Notes: generated by a model from the sequence alone, not told the origin. Positions 26,957 to 36,395 are shown, numbered from the stretch's first letter. The stretch is DNA of 64,000 bases from Paenibacillus sp. UNC451MF (GCF_000686845.1 NZ_JMLS01000013.1:124001-188000), one strand, 5' to 3'. A program made the numbers and translations.

Positions 26957-27293
26957 AAGGGGATACGTTCCCATTCCAGATGAAGAGAAACCATAGAAGT
27001 TTCAGAATTGTACACGGTACTCCGGTGGGTATCCTCCTCTAGCAAGGCTTACGAAGCAGTCATGGCTACGCAAAGCGAGTCTGTCGAGAAAGTTGTTGCT
27101 TTGGGAAATATGCTGTATAGGTAGGTGGGTTATGCCTCGCATGAGTTTACGTCCGCCTTTGAAATCCGTGAATATATCACTAATTCTAATCAAATTCACG
27201 GGTTTCAAAAGCGGCTGGGGGTATATCCCACTGGAGTATACTAACAATATTTCAAGTTTTAGAGGCCTCTCATCCATCTGATGAGGAAGTCCC
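26957..27293. repeat. Quasi-palindromic intergenic element, copy C, plus a partial extra arm
   Basis: The core spans 27124-27232: GGTGGGTTATGCC on the left, GGTATATCCCACT on the right. The inner stem is GAAATCCGTGAAT (27161-27173) with ATTCACGGGTTTC (27194-27206), one G-U pair. GTCCGCCTTTG and AGCGGCTGG have the same orientation as copy A. An extra partial left arm (GGTGGGTATCCTCC) lies at about 27025-27038. The outer hairpin CTCATC/GATGAG is at 27269-27285, and a degraded mirror of it is near 26957-26982. Unlike A and B it lies between two same-direction genes, at the 3' end of the AraC gene. Confidence 0.8.
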
Positions 27294-27294
27294 C

Positions 27295-28254
27295 TTACAT
27301 GATATGAGCTGCTTGCTCAATCGAGCTATCGCCCCGCATCCGCTGCTTGAACTCCTTGGGGGAGCACTGGTTGTGGCGCTTGAACAGCTTGTAAAATTGG
27401 GCCATGTTCGGAATGCCGACTGCATCACCGATTTCAATAATGCTCACATCCCGGGTGAGAAGGAGCCGCTCGGCTTTTTTAATCCGTTTATAATTCACGT
27501 AGTCAACAAACGACATGCCCATGACCTTTTTGAAATATTTAATGAAATAGTGATAGCTCAAGTTGAGGACGGCGCACGCCTGCTCGATAGCGATCTTTTC
27601 ACCTAAGTGGGCATCCACATAGTCCAAGGCGGGTTGAAGCCTCATCAGCTCAGCGTTATCGGCTCCTTGCAGCAAATCCCGGCTGTCGTGACGAAGCAGC
27701 AGCAGGAGCAGCCTGCGGATGGAAGCGCTTATCGCGAGCTCGTAGCCTTTGGCCTTGTCCTGGGTTTCATGGTAAATGTCCATAATGAGGTCAAATGCTT
27801 GTCGCTGCACATCCGGCTTCTCTCGAAAAATATAGTTCAACTGCCCGAGAGGTCGTCGTACCTCGCTAAAATAAGATAAGTAAGGCATCGTGCTTTCGTC
27901 AAAATGCTGAGATAAATCGAACTGGCATACAATATAGCTGAGCGGCATTGGAAGCTCTTTCCTCGTCCTGTGAAGCTGTGAGGACCCAAATAAATGGACA
28001 TCGCCCGTCTGCAGCAGTCTTGTATCATGCTTCGTCTGAATGCCTAATCCGCCTTCGGTTAGAATGAGAAACTCGACTTCTTTATGGTAATGCCACTTAT
28101 ATACTTTCGGAATGGATATGGTAGTTCCCGGACTTTCGATCTGCCATATTTTCAGGCGAAGCAATGGATTCTGGTAGTCGACGAGCTCATTAAATATAAC
28201 GGTTTCCGTATCGTCCCATTTCGTCATGCGCTGGCCGTAAACCCCCATTCCCAT
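27295..28254 (-). CDS. AraC-family regulator with cupin sensor
   Basis: 319 residues. Cupin part: YKWHYHKEVEFLILTEGGLG and TGDVHLFGSSQLHR. The DNA-binding part contains IEQACAVLNLSYHYFIKYF and the closing NQCSPKEFKQRM. The start is uncertain: the first ATG lacks a clear ribosome binding site, and an ATG ten codons in has GGGGG far upstream. It is divergent from the ThuA gene and probably controls it. Confidence 0.87.
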   Translation of the reverse strand: MGMGVYGQRMTKWDDTETVIFNELVDYQNPLLRLKIWQIESPGTTISIPKVYKWHYHKEVEFLILTEGGLGIQTKHDTRLLQTGDVHLFGSSQLHRTRKELPMPLSYIVCQFDLSQHFDESTMPYLSYFSEVRRPLGQLNYIFREKPDVQRQAFDLIMDIYHETQDKAKGYELAISASIRRLLLLLLRHDSRDLLQGADNAELMRLQPALDYVDAHLGEKIAIEQACAVLNLSYHYFIKYFKKVMGMSFVDYVNYKRIKKAERLLLTRDVSIIEIGDAVGIPNMAQFYKLFKRHNQCSPKEFKQRMRGDSSIEQAAHIM

Positions 28255-28434
28255 AAAAAGGAAGACTCTATTGCATAATATAGAACAACGATTTCATAAG
28301 AGTAGTATAGCATGTTTGGAAAGGACATGGCACATTTGCATATAGATGCGGCAATATTGAGAATATCTTTTTACGGTGGGCATCTTATATAATCAAGGTA
28401 ACAAAAAGACATAACTATGGAGGTATTAGGTCCC
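28255..28434. promoter_or_regulatory. Divergent promoter region of the AraC/ThuA pair
   Basis: A TATAAT at 28388-28393, about 40 bases before the ThuA start, is the best -10 box; no good -35 lies at the usual spacing, which fits an activator-dependent promoter. Confidence 0.4.
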
Positions 28435-29175
28435 ATGAGTCAAAAGCTGCGAGTTACGGTCTGGAATGAATTCCGTCATGAAAAAGAAAACGAGAAGGTT
28501 CGTTCCGTTTATCCAAACGGCATCCATCAAGCTATTGGTGAGGGTTTAGGAGCTGAAGTGGAAGTATCTTATGCCACATTGGATGAGCCGGAGCATGGGC
28601 TGACCGAGGAAAAGCTGAACAATACGGATGTTCTTATTTGGTGGGGACATAAAGCGCATGGTGCGGTTGAGGATGCTATCGTAGAACGCGTCCAAAAGCG
28701 GGTGCTGCATGGCATGGGCTTGATCGTCCTGCATTCAGGCCATTTCTCCAAAATTTTCAAAAAGCTGATGGGTACCTCCTGCGACCTGAAATGGCGCGAA
28801 GCCGATGAAAAGGAACGTATTTGGGTTGTAGCTCCAAGCCATCCGATCGTGGAAGGCATTGGACAATATATCGAGCTGGAAGCGGAAGAAATGTATGGTG
28901 AGCACTTTGATATTCCAGAGCCGGATGAGCTGATTATGGTCAGCTGGTTTGAAGGCGGGGAAGTATTCCGCAGCGGTTGCACGTTCCACCGTGGTCAAGG
29001 GAAAATCTTTTATTTCCGTCCGGGTCATGAAACGTACCCTACTTACTACAATGAGCAAGTGCGCCGTGTGATCCGCAATGCAGCTCAATGGGTGGCTCCA
29101 TCGACACGCGAGTATCCGGTTTACGGCAACCATAAGCCGTTAGAGCCGATAAAAGCAAAAGTACAGCAGGGGTAA
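28435..29175 (+). CDS. ThuA-like protein (trehalose-utilisation/GATase1-like fold)
   Basis: 246 residues from ATG 28435, chosen for GGAGG at 28420-28424. ThuA pattern: [26 protein letters not shown] and [12 protein letters not shown]. The rhizobial namesake acts in trehalose catabolism (3-keto-trehalose step), but most Bacillota members are uncharacterised and linked to sugar operons. Here it is probably part of a small sugar response unit with the divergent AraC. Confidence 0.88.
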   Translation: MSQKLRVTVWNEFRHEKENEKVRSVYPNGIHQAIGEGLGAEVEVSYATLDEPEHGLTEEKLNNTDVLIWWGHKAHGAVEDAIVERVQKRVLHGMGLIVLHSGHFSKIFKKLMGTSCDLKWREADEKERIWVVAPSHPIVEGIGQYIELEAEEMYGEHFDIPEPDELIMVSWFEGGEVFRSGCTFHRGQGKIFYFRPGHETYPTYYNEQVRRVIRNAAQWVAPSTREYPVYGNHKPLEPIKAKVQQG

Positions 29176-29239
29176 GTCAGCGTATGCTGAAGAATCTTTG
29201 AGGATGCTATGCCAACTAGAATCTACTCACTAAAATAAC

Positions 29240-29282
29240 AAGTCCGGTCGGAGATTTAGTCGCTCTTGGCCGGGCTTTTTTA
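29240..29282 (+). terminator. Terminator after the ThuA gene
   Basis: AAGTCCGGTC pairs with GGCCGGGCTT, followed by TTTTT. The 29.28-29.44 kb stretch after it holds no recognisable feature. Confidence 0.8.
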
Positions 29283-29440
29283 CAGTTCTGTAGGACACGC
29301 CTGAAGTGAGTTGTGGCGATGAATACAGATTAGCAGGGTGGAAATGAAGCCGATAAGCCCCAAAATACGGCTGAAGCCAGGTATATAGAGACATTTTGGC
29401 AAATAACCGTTTATATCGGGCTATATTTGGTTAAACAGAT

Positions 29441-29476
29441 AAAAGAGCCGCCCGGCATTCGGTGCAGCTCTTTTTT
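29441..29476. terminator. Bidirectional terminator after the YqfQ-like gene
   Basis: AAAAGAGC pairs with GCTCTTTTTT, with a GC-rich inner part. T runs follow the hairpin on both strands; it mainly serves the minus-strand gene ending at 29507. Confidence 0.7.
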
Positions 29477-29506
29477 CATCATGGATAAGCTCGTTATGGT
29501 ACGGCT

Positions 29507-29971
29507 TTATCTGGGAGTGCGCCGTTTGACCCGAGTCTTTTGCACAGGACGGTTTTTGCGTCTGCGGCGTTTCCTGCGTTTGGGCGATGCGTCCAGACTA
29601 TCTCCATCTTTCTTTTTTCCAAGATTACCCATCAGCACCTTGACTAGCGGGGCCACTTGTTGTACGCTTTGCACCATGCGCTGTACTTTGGTCATCGTGT
29701 CCACAATGCCTTCGATACCGCCGAGACGATCGATAATTTGCTTGATTTGTCCGAGGTTGAAGTTGCTGCTGCCACCGCCTGATCCGCCAAACAGAGACGT
29801 TATTCCGCCTCCGCCGGAGGGATTCGCGGGGACAGGAGACTGCGCATAGCTGTTGATTTCCATGCCTGGATACTGAACGGGGTATTGTCCTCCTTCAAAG
29901 AGAGAACCCGATTGATTAAAGCTTCGCATCGGCGCCCCTTGGTTTCCGATAGTTGGTTTTTGATAACTCAC
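29507..29971 (-). CDS. YqfQ/VrrA-like small basic protein
   Basis: About 154 residues if GTG 29971 is used (AAAGGA eleven bases upstream); a longer frame to 30007 lacks a ribosome binding site. There is a low-complexity Gly/Ser/Tyr/Pro start, a central helix VDTMTKVQRMVQSVQQVAPLV, and a very basic tail rich in KRRKRRRRK. This layout resembles Bacillus YqfQ/VrrA proteins of unknown role, thought to be spore- or cell-surface linked. The assignment rests on layout, not on a search. Confidence 0.6.
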   Translation of the reverse strand: MSYQKPTIGNQGAPMRSFNQSGSLFEGGQYPVQYPGMEINSYAQSPVPANPSGGGGITSLFGGSGGGSSNFNLGQIKQIIDRLGGIEGIVDTMTKVQRMVQSVQQVAPLVKVLMGNLGKKKDGDSLDASPKRRKRRRRKNRPVQKTRVKRRTPR

Positions 29972-30262
29972 GGGTTTCACGATCCTTTGTTTTGGATTTC
30001 TAATCACGAAATGCCGATCTGGTTGATTGTATGAGATGACACAACCGATTGGGCATAGACGTTTTACCTAATTTAGTCTATGTCATAGGCAAATGGATGG
30101 ATTGGACTCCTGTCACGGGTTTACCATGTTTTCGAGATTTTACCTCATTACCGCATAAAAATAGTAACGAATTGCTAATCTAAAGGGAGGATTTCCTCCG
30201 TTGGTGTCGAATAGATTGACTGTAGGAATGTTAGCAGACCATCATAGGGGTTGAACGAAAAG

Positions 30263-30553
30263 ATGCAATTAAAAAAGTTAAATGATAAAGCGATCGATCA
30301 ACTGTTCGAAGCGGTCCTGACGCTTAAAGATATTGAAGAATGCTACGTGTTTTTTGATGATTTGTGTACGGTGAACGAAATTCAATCCTTGTCCCAGCGT
30401 TTGGAAGTTGCCCGAATGCTGCGCAAAGGCAACACATATAACCAGATCGAAGCGGAAACCGGTGCCAGCACGGCTACGATTTCTCGCGTCAAGCGTTGCT
30501 TGAACTACGGGAACGATGGTTATAAAATGACGCTGGAGCGTCTCGGACGCTAG
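30263..30553 (+). CDS. yerC: YerC/YecD-family TrpR-like DNA-binding protein
   Basis: 96 residues with the Trp-repressor-like helix-turn-helix TYNQIEAETGASTATISRVK. Start ATG 30263 is 11 bases after GGGGT; an in-frame TTG at 30251 touches it. YerC is a conserved small regulator in Bacillota whose targets are poorly known. Single gene with its own terminator. Confidence 0.88.
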   Translation: MQLKKLNDKAIDQLFEAVLTLKDIEECYVFFDDLCTVNEIQSLSQRLEVARMLRKGNTYNQIEAETGASTATISRVKRCLNYGNDGYKMTLERLGR

Positions 30554-30574
30554 CGAATGCGTAAGCTTGGTCGC

Positions 30575-30610
30575 AATCCTTCCCGATCGTAAGATGGGAG
30601 GGATTTTCTT
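30575..30610 (+). terminator. Terminator after yerC
   Basis: AATCCTTCCCGATC pairs with GATGGGAGGGATT, followed by TTCTT. Confidence 0.7.
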
Positions 30611-30780
30611 CGTGTACAAAAAGCCGCACTGCCGGGCTTTGCAAAATGCCGCCAAAGCATGTTTTGGCGATGAATCCATGCGAGAAAAGTCCAGTTTGTG
30701 GACAAAGTGAGCATCATCCCAGTCTGTCCGCTGATTAGACAAAGTTGCCGTCCAAAGAGGCAACGGATGCGGCGGGAGTG

Positions 30781-30789
30781 TGCTATAAT
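30781..30789 (+). promoter_or_regulatory. Extended -10 promoter upstream of the chelatase gene
   Basis: TGCTATAAT with no good -35. It sits 180 bases before the chelatase, inside a 362-base stretch (30611-30972) that otherwise holds two small hairpins (GTTGCC/GGCAAC at 30744-30764; ACGTC/GACGT at about 30930-30944 followed by TTTTTC). The second could attenuate transcription. Confidence 0.45.
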
Positions 30790-30972
30790 AGGACAAAGCT
30801 GTGTAATACTGGATGGAAGGACACCGTTGCGCCTTCTTTTTTACCAGATAGGGAATGTAAAGCTCAATAAAAAAACTTTCCTATTAGCGATAAAAACTTC
30901 CGCCAAACGCGGTCGCTCATCTAGGTTTGGACGTCGATAGACGTTTTTCTCACGCGGGGGAGAGGATATTCG

Positions 30973-31737
30973 GTGGTAAAATACGGCATATTAGTCATAA
31001 GTCACGGTTCCCGCAGCGAAGAATGGGTTCGTCTAGTGGATGAGGCAGTCAATGCGATGCAGGTGCCGGAACATGTTCCGGTATATTCTTCTTTTCTCGA
31101 AATTGTGGAGAAACGGCTTATCCAGGACGGGATTACTTATCTGGAAGCTCAAGGGGTGACGGACATCATAGTCGTGCCGTTATTCGTTTCTTCAGGTAGT
31201 ACGCATATCGACGAAATCAGCTATGCACTAGGAGTGAAGCCGGAGCCTGTGCTTCCGACAGATATGCTTCCTTTTGCAGTGAAGGCTAAAGTGCATTTCA
31301 CATCACCGATCGATGATGATCCGGATATAGCAGCCATCCTATATGAAAAAATGAAGCCGCTGTCAGTTGATCCGACCCGGGAAATCGTTCTGTTGGTTGG
31401 ACACGGCAGTGTAGAACAGGGGTTTTATGAGCCCTGGCTCGGAGGTATGCAGAAGCTGGCACAGCGCATTCAAGCGATGGGCGGCTTCGATGAAGTGGGT
31501 ACGGCCATGCTGCTGCCTGACCAGATTCAGAGTAAGCTGACCGAGTGGAGCGAGTGTAAACCGCATCATACCGTGCTGGTAGCTCCGCTGTTTCTTAGCG
31601 AAGGGTACTTCACGAACGAGGTGATTCCTTCTCGTATGCAAGGCTATACATATAAATACAATGGGAGATCGCTGTTGCCGCATCCGCTGCTGACGCGATG
31701 GATGGAACGGCAGGCAGCTTCTTACTTGGAGTGGTAA
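30973..31737 (+). CDS. CbiX/SirB-family sirohydrochlorin chelatase-like protein
   Basis: 254 residues, two half-domains of the CbiX fold. Each half has the metal-binding histidine signature: SHGSR near residue 11 and GHGSV near residue 144. By family it inserts cobalt or iron into sirohydrochlorin for cobalamin or siroheme. No cobalamin, siroheme or sulfite-reductase genes lie nearby, so the partner pathway must be elsewhere. GTG start after GAGAGGA. Confidence 0.85.
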   Translation: MVKYGILVISHGSRSEEWVRLVDEAVNAMQVPEHVPVYSSFLEIVEKRLIQDGITYLEAQGVTDIIVVPLFVSSGSTHIDEISYALGVKPEPVLPTDMLPFAVKAKVHFTSPIDDDPDIAAILYEKMKPLSVDPTREIVLLVGHGSVEQGFYEPWLGGMQKLAQRIQAMGGFDEVGTAMLLPDQIQSKLTEWSECKPHHTVLVAPLFLSEGYFTNEVIPSRMQGYTYKYNGRSLLPHPLLTRWMERQAASYLEW

Positions 31738-31762
31738 CCATGCAGCAAATCGAGGCGAACGG

Positions 31763-32758
31763 GTGAATATAGGAATGACCAAACGTGCAAGACTGATATA
31801 TAATCCAACTTCCGGTAGGGAAGAAATGAGAAGGCGGCTGCCTGAGATCTTACAGCGGCTGGAACGCGGCGGCTTGGAGACGTCCACACACGCCACGATA
31901 GGCGAGGGAGACGCTACATTGGCAGCGGCAGACGCTATCGAACGCGGCTTTGACGTCATCATTGCGGCAGGCGGCGATGGCACACTGTACGAAGTAATCA
32001 ACGGTATGGCGGAAAAGCAGTATCGCCCTCCTCTCGGTATTTTACCGCTAGGGACGACGAACGACTTTGCCCGGGCGCTTAATATTCCGCGCAGCTGGGA
32101 AGGTGCAGTCGATGTCATTCTCCAGCAGCATACGAAGGTCATCGACGTCGGCAAAATGAATCAGCGCTACTTCATCAACATTGCCGGCGGAGGCTCTATG
32201 ACAGAGCTGACCTATGAGGTACCGAGCAAGCTGAAGACGATGATCGGCCAGCTGGCCTACTATATGAAAGGGCTGGAGAAGCTTCCGCGGCTTCGCCCAA
32301 TCGAGCTGTACATTCGGACGGATGAAACGGAGTTCCATGAGGAAGTCATGCTGTTCCTCATTTCGAACAGTAATTCCGTTGGAGGCTTCGAGCGCTTAGC
32401 GCCGGACGCTTCCCTTAACGACGGACTGTTCGATGTCCTGATCCTGAAGAAGTGTAACCTCGCGGAATTCATCCGCGTTGTAACGTTGGCGCTCCGAGGC
32501 GAGCACTTGGGCGACCCGAATATTATTTATCTTCAAACACGCAGCATTCAAGTGACCTCTCCAGACTATGTGCAGATCAATCTGGATGGCGAATTCGGCG
32601 GCACCCTGCCGTGTATCTTCACGAACTTGCCGTCTCACCTGCACATCTTCGTAGACGAAAGCGGTCAATCGGTATATAAAACAAATCCTTTGCAGCAAAT
32701 CAAGCTGCCATGGAAAATGAAATCTGGAGTGGACGGAAATGAGCACGAAGAGCAATAA
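31763..32758 (+). CDS. dagK: Diacylglycerol kinase / YegS-like lipid kinase
   Basis: Phosphorylates diacylglycerol to phosphatidic acid, recycling lipid from lipoteichoic acid synthesis (as DgkB in B. subtilis). 331 residues. NPTSGRE at the start, the nucleotide-binding [15 protein letters not shown] near residue 72, and [11 protein letters not shown] near 97 are hallmark motifs. GTG start at 31763 with GAGG upstream; the ATG at 31775 is an alternative. It overlaps rlmD by 20 bases, so the two are co-transcribed. Confidence 0.92.
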   Translation: MNIGMTKRARLIYNPTSGREEMRRRLPEILQRLERGGLETSTHATIGEGDATLAAADAIERGFDVIIAAGGDGTLYEVINGMAEKQYRPPLGILPLGTTNDFARALNIPRSWEGAVDVILQQHTKVIDVGKMNQRYFINIAGGGSMTELTYEVPSKLKTMIGQLAYYMKGLEKLPRLRPIELYIRTDETEFHEEVMLFLISNSNSVGGFERLAPDASLNDGLFDVLILKKCNLAEFIRVVTLALRGEHLGDPNIIYLQTRSIQVTSPDYVQINLDGEFGGTLPCIFTNLPSHLHIFVDESGQSVYKTNPLQQIKLPWKMKSGVDGNEHEEQ

Positions 32759-34346
32759 CGGAAGTAGAAGGCCGCAAGGTAAGGGACGTCAGCAGGGCGG
32801 AGCGAGGGAACAAGGTGGTTATCGTACTTCAGGGAGAAGAGCGGTTAGTCCTGCACCAGATCTGAGCGGCCTGCCTGTGGTGAAGAATGAAGAATATGAA
32901 GCCGATATTGTCGGCATCGGGCACGAGGGAGAAGGGGTAGGCCGTGTGAACGGCTTTACCCTTTTTATTAAGGGAGCGCTGCCGGGCGAGCGGGTGCTCG
33001 TCAAGGTGATGAAGCTGAAGAAGCAGTACGGCTACGCCAAGCTGCTGCGCATCTTGAAGCCAAGCCCAGACCGTATCGAAGCACCCTGTCCGATCTACAG
33101 CCAATGCGGCGGCTGTCAGCTGCAGCATCTGAGCTACGAGGCGCAGCTCCGCTTCAAGCGGCAGCTGGTGGTGGACAACCTGGAGCGGATTGGCAAGCTG
33201 AAGGTTGCTGGAAGTGACGACATGTTCAAGGAGCAGAGCGTAGAGAATGGGTGGGTGGATAACGAAGACACCGAGGATAAGGGAATCCTCGTTCATCCGA
33301 CGCTGGGCATGGCTGAACCTTGGCGTTACCGCAACAAGGCGCAGGTGCCTATCGGCTTCGAGGCGGCTTCCGCCGACAGAGAGGGTGGCCTGGTCGGGGG
33401 CTTCTACGCCCAAGGCAGCCACCGGATCATCGATATGGATGCGTGCCTCATTCAGCAGGAGAACAATGACCTCGTCGTAGCCGAGGTCAAACGCATCGCC
33501 CGTGAGCTCGGCATCCGAGCTTATAATGAGGAGAACCACAAAGGCTTGCTGCGCCACGTCGTGGCGCGTTATGGCTTCAATACGGGCGACATTATGGTCG
33601 TCCTCATCACGAACGGCGAGAGCCTGCCGCACGTGGACGAGCTTGTCGGCCTGCTTCGCCAAGCAATCCCTGGCATCAAAAGCATCTGCCAGAACATCAA
33701 CAAAGAGCGGACCAACGTCATCTTCGGCGACAAGACGAAAGTGCTCTGGGGCGACGATGTGATCTACGATACCATCGGAGACATCCGATTCGCGATCTCC
33801 GCACGATCGTTCTATCAAGTGAACCCCGTACAGACTGAGGTGCTGTACGGGAAGGCACTGGACTTCGCCGGCTTGAGCGGCGAAGAGACCGTGATCGATG
33901 CCTACTGCGGAATCGGCACGATCTCGCTGTTCTTGGCGCAGCGCGCGCGCCAAGTGTACGGCGTCGAGATCGTCGGCGAAGCGATCGACGATGCTCGGCG
34001 CAATGCCCAACTGAACGGCATCCGCAACGTTCAGTTCGAGACCGGCGCGGCCGAGGTGGTCATCCCCGAATGGCGTAGGCAGGGCATCGCCCCCGACGTC
34101 ATCGTGGTTGACCCGCCGCGCAAAGGCTGCGACGCCGCGCTGCTCGACACGATCCTCGAGATGCGTCCATCTCGAGTGGTGTACGTGTCGTGCAATCCCT
34201 CGACTCTGGCGAGGGACTTGCAGGTGCTCGCGGCGGGCGGCTATTCCACCGTCGAGGTTCAGCCGGTGGATATGTTTCCGCATACGACACACGTTGAAAA
34301 CGTCGCGTTGCTTCTGAAGACTGATACAGATGCTAAAACTCATTGA
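32739..34346 (+). CDS. rlmCD: 23S rRNA (uracil-C5)-methyltransferase
   Basis: Methylates uridines of 23S rRNA with SAM. 535 residues. Order: basic N-terminal tail, TRAM domain (about 50-110), 4Fe-4S cysteines [10 protein letters not shown] (C117, C123, C126), methyltransferase core with [13 protein letters not shown] and catalytic [10 protein letters not shown]. The family C-terminus is [14 protein letters not shown] short insertion of about 25 acidic residues follows residue 155. Its 3' end is the attachment site of the mobile DNA to the right: the last 20 codons recur in diverged form at 36857-36925. The stop context may therefore come from the element. Confidence 0.93.
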   Translation: MSTKSNNGSRRPQGKGRQQGGAREQGGYRTSGRRAVSPAPDLSGLPVVKNEEYEADIVGIGHEGEGVGRVNGFTLFIKGALPGERVLVKVMKLKKQYGYAKLLRILKPSPDRIEAPCPIYSQCGGCQLQHLSYEAQLRFKRQLVVDNLERIGKLKVAGSDDMFKEQSVENGWVDNEDTEDKGILVHPTLGMAEPWRYRNKAQVPIGFEAASADREGGLVGGFYAQGSHRIIDMDACLIQQENNDLVVAEVKRIARELGIRAYNEENHKGLLRHVVARYGFNTGDIMVVLITNGESLPHVDELVGLLRQAIPGIKSICQNINKERTNVIFGDKTKVLWGDDVIYDTIGDIRFAISARSFYQVNPVQTEVLYGKALDFAGLSGEETVIDAYCGIGTISLFLAQRARQVYGVEIVGEAIDDARRNAQLNGIRNVQFETGAAEVVIPEWRRQGIAPDVIVVDPPRKGCDAALLDTILEMRPSRVVYVSCNPSTLARDLQVLAAGGYSTVEVQPVDMFPHTTHVENVALLLKTDTDAKTH

Positions 34347-34570
34347 TATATAAGGGTTAATTGGTTGATACAGTGTGTTCGGAGCTAGTATAACAGAGGC
34401 GTTTTTGATGGGTTGCCGTAAAATTGCCGTAAAACTGCAGGCATTGGTGTAATAACAGAGCATAAAGAAAAGGAAAAGACGCTGGGATGAGGATTATTCC
34501 AACGTCTTTTTGTCTGCTTGCTTGGCATCAAATGTGAACAGACTCAACTTATCGGCAACGGCTTGGTTGG
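34282..34570. repeat. Attachment-site region, copy 1 (rlmD end plus integrase end)
   Basis: Diverged direct repeat of 36857-37150. Matching blocks in order: the rlmD end (GCTAAAACTCATTGATATATAAG), GATACAGTGT, AACAGAGGC, the TTGCCGTAAA boxes, AGCATAAA, a GACGCTGG terminator, and the integrase 3' end. Two perfect tandem TTGCCGTAAAA boxes at 34413-34434 look like integrase arm-type binding sites. The hairpin AAAAGACGCTGG/CCAACGTCTTTT (34474-34511) ends transcripts from both sides. Confidence 0.8.
34494..34570 (-). pseudogene. Remnant of an integrase C-terminus
   Basis: Only the last 25 codons survive: DTNQAVADKLSLF... AKQADKKTLE, matching the intact integrase end DQAAADKFENLF... AKQADKKTLG. It follows the rlmD stop by 147 bases, the same as the 148 bases at the second copy. 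It indicates that an older, related element once integrated here and lost most of its integrase. Confidence 0.8.
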
Positions 34571-34603
34571 TGTCTTATGACAAAATCCCCCAATATTTAA
34601 AAC

Positions 34604-34777
34604 TTATTTTTTGCGGTTCTTTAATACCATTTTAACTATTTTATAAATAATAGGGGCTGCAGCCACTATTATTGCTCCAATCTTTCCAGAATCATTTCCC
34701 ACTTTAGTTTTACAGTAACTACATTTACCTGTTAATCCTTTTTCAAGTGGTCTTCCACATTTTGAACATCTATTCAT
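34604..34777 (-). CDS. Small zinc-ribbon membrane protein of the first cargo
   Basis: 57 residues, ATG 34777 with AAGGAG nine bases upstream. Two CxxC pairs (CSKC at 4-7, CSYC at 19-22) form a likely zinc ribbon, followed by one hydrophobic segment (about 33-50, IGAIIVAAAPIIYKIV) and a basic KNRKK tail. It overlaps the upstream gene by 8 bases, so it is translationally coupled. The function is unknown; a membrane-acting effector or a membrane anchor are both possible. Confidence 0.75.
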   Translation of the reverse strand: MNRCSKCGRPLEKGLTGKCSYCKTKVGNDSGKIGAIIVAAAPIIYKIVKMVLKNRKK

Positions 34778-35810
34778 TGATAAAAACTCCTTGAGATAGA
34801 AGTGAATGTCCTTTAATATTTAATGCCAATGTTTTTTTATTCTGAAATTCGATCTCGTCAATTTTTTCTTTCATTATTGCTAGTGCTTTATCTGGATTCT
34901 TGTACCATATTCTATCAGTAGGAAGATCAGCCCTATAAGGAATGTATTCAGATAATTTATTACATATAGCAGCGTAGCGAAGTAGGTTCGTTTGAAAAGG
35001 TTCAAATGATTTTTTAAGAGATCGATACTCTTCCAGCTCTTCGTAAGATAATGACAGATAATACGTTGAACTAACAATCGCCTCAATAATTTCTTGTATT
35101 TCCTTATATAACGAATTATTCTTTGTGGTTCTGTTCTTCTGAATTAATGCTTCCCAATATATTTTAAGGCTAGTATCCGGTAAGTCTTCAACAAGACGGA
35201 GTTTACTTTCAAGAGAAAGCATTAATTGTCTCCTTCCCTCATTTAATCTACTCACCGTCATTTGTAATAATGCTTTTCTGTTTTCTTTGTTTTCTGCTAA
35301 TATAGCTTGATTATACGTGTCCTCAGCTCCTTTAATTATCCCTAAACGATCTGTACGTTGGCCGTCAAGGATGTCTAGTACATTTTCACGTATCGCTTCA
35401 AGCTCATTAAGTATATTTGAAAGAGAAGATTGGATAGCAACCTTACTCATATCGCAATATTGCTCTGGTTGTATCTCTTCTAATCTTATTTGACAAAGAA
35501 TTTTTCCCTTACTATCCGTTACAGAAGGTAACAACCGTCCAAGGTCATCTGATTTAAGTTTTGCTGTTCCGTCTGTAATTTTTGTAAGTATGTCAGGAGG
35601 GATAATGATTTTATAGAGTTCATTTGCACTTATTTCTTTTTTTATTTCCATAAATGAAGGAACTCCATTCAAAGCTCGTATAAATTTTTCGACCTTTTGA
35701 TCATATCTGGTGTTGCTACTTACTTTAGATTCAGTAAGTAAATTGCTATCCTTCACAGAGATTTTATTCAATGATTTATTAATATTTAGTAGATCCACGC
35801 TATTATTCAT
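34770..35810 (-). CDS. Unknown 346-residue protein of the first cargo
   Basis: No signal peptide or TM segment; largely helical and charged, with long heptad-like stretches (about 120-260). I recognise no catalytic motif. It is the middle gene of a three-gene operon (152-residue protein, this, zinc-ribbon peptide) and the largest product of the cargo. AT-rich, unlike rlmD next to it. The ATG is preceded by GAGGAGG. Confidence 0.75.
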   Translation of the reverse strand: MNNSVDLLNINKSLNKISVKDSNLLTESKVSSNTRYDQKVEKFIRALNGVPSFMEIKKEISANELYKIIIPPDILTKITDGTAKLKSDDLGRLLPSVTDSKGKILCQIRLEEIQPEQYCDMSKVAIQSSLSNILNELEAIRENVLDILDGQRTDRLGIIKGAEDTYNQAILAENKENRKALLQMTVSRLNEGRRQLMLSLESKLRLVEDLPDTSLKIYWEALIQKNRTTKNNSLYKEIQEIIEAIVSSTYYLSLSYEELEEYRSLKKSFEPFQTNLLRYAAICNKLSEYIPYRADLPTDRIWYKNPDKALAIMKEKIDEIEFQNKKTLALNIKGHSLLSQGVFINE

Positions 35811-35840
35811 AAGGATAGAATCCTCCTCGTTAGGGCACGT

Positions 35841-36299
35841 TTATTTGTGTTTACTTCCTTTGATCAATTGGGTGGCCATTAATCCTAGAGCAGTCCCTGC
35901 AATTGTAACTCCTTTAATTATCTTTCTTTTTCGGTCCTCTTTCTTCTTCTCACTTTCTTCAATTTTGTTTGTAATATGATTTATTTGTTCAATGACAGAT
36001 TTTCGTTCTTCCAATGTTAAAACTTCCTTCGAAAGAGCAGTTTGCAAACGATTTAGAGAATCTATTATATCGACACTCTTTTTGTTCTTCGCTTTCCTCC
36101 GTTCATTAAGTTCTGAAATAATTTCTTTAAACGTTGCGGTAAACGCAGGAATATTACTGATAATCTCCTCATTAATTTTTTTTTCTAAAAAAGGATATGA
36201 AGCAAGATATTGCTTGACTTTAGTCTTTGTAGCGAGTTCCATCCAATCCTGAATATCAAAAAGTCTTTTTACCGTTTCGGTAGTTATTTTATTTACCAT
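35841..36299 (-). CDS. Tail-anchored helical protein of unknown function
   Basis: 152 residues. A predicted coiled coil covers about 60-125 (SLNRLQTALSKEVLTLEERK and the following KKKEDRKRK). A hydrophobic segment then lies at the C-terminus (IAGTALGLMATQLI) with a basic tail, so it may be tail-anchored in the membrane. First gene of the three-gene operon, divergent from the XRE regulator. Confidence 0.75.
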   Translation of the reverse strand: MVNKITTETVKRLFDIQDWMELATKTKVKQYLASYPFLEKKINEEIISNIPAFTATFKEIISELNERRKAKNKKSVDIIDSLNRLQTALSKEVLTLEERKSVIEQINHITNKIEESEKKKEDRKRKIIKGVTIAGTALGLMATQLIKGSKHK

Positions 36300-36361
36300 T
36301 TATTCACTGCTCCTCTTTATCAACCCTTAATATTAATATAAACTGAGAATGATATAGATTG

Positions 36362-36378
36362 GTTTACTAAATGTAAAC
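36362..36378. promoter_or_regulatory. Operator-like inverted repeat between the XRE regulator and the cargo operon
   Basis: Perfect GTTTAC-TAAAT-GTAAAC, 17 bases, just before the GGAGG of the XRE gene in a 96-base divergent gap. The position suits autorepression and control of the divergent operon. Confidence 0.65.
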
Positions 36379-36395
36379 TCGTTGGAGGAAGTTGG

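Noticed and set aside
32829-34463. A 544-codon minus-strand frame opposite rlmD
   Set aside because: It is the antisense shadow of a GC-rich gene with clear RlmD motifs; the antisense product has no recognisable domain or ribosome binding site.
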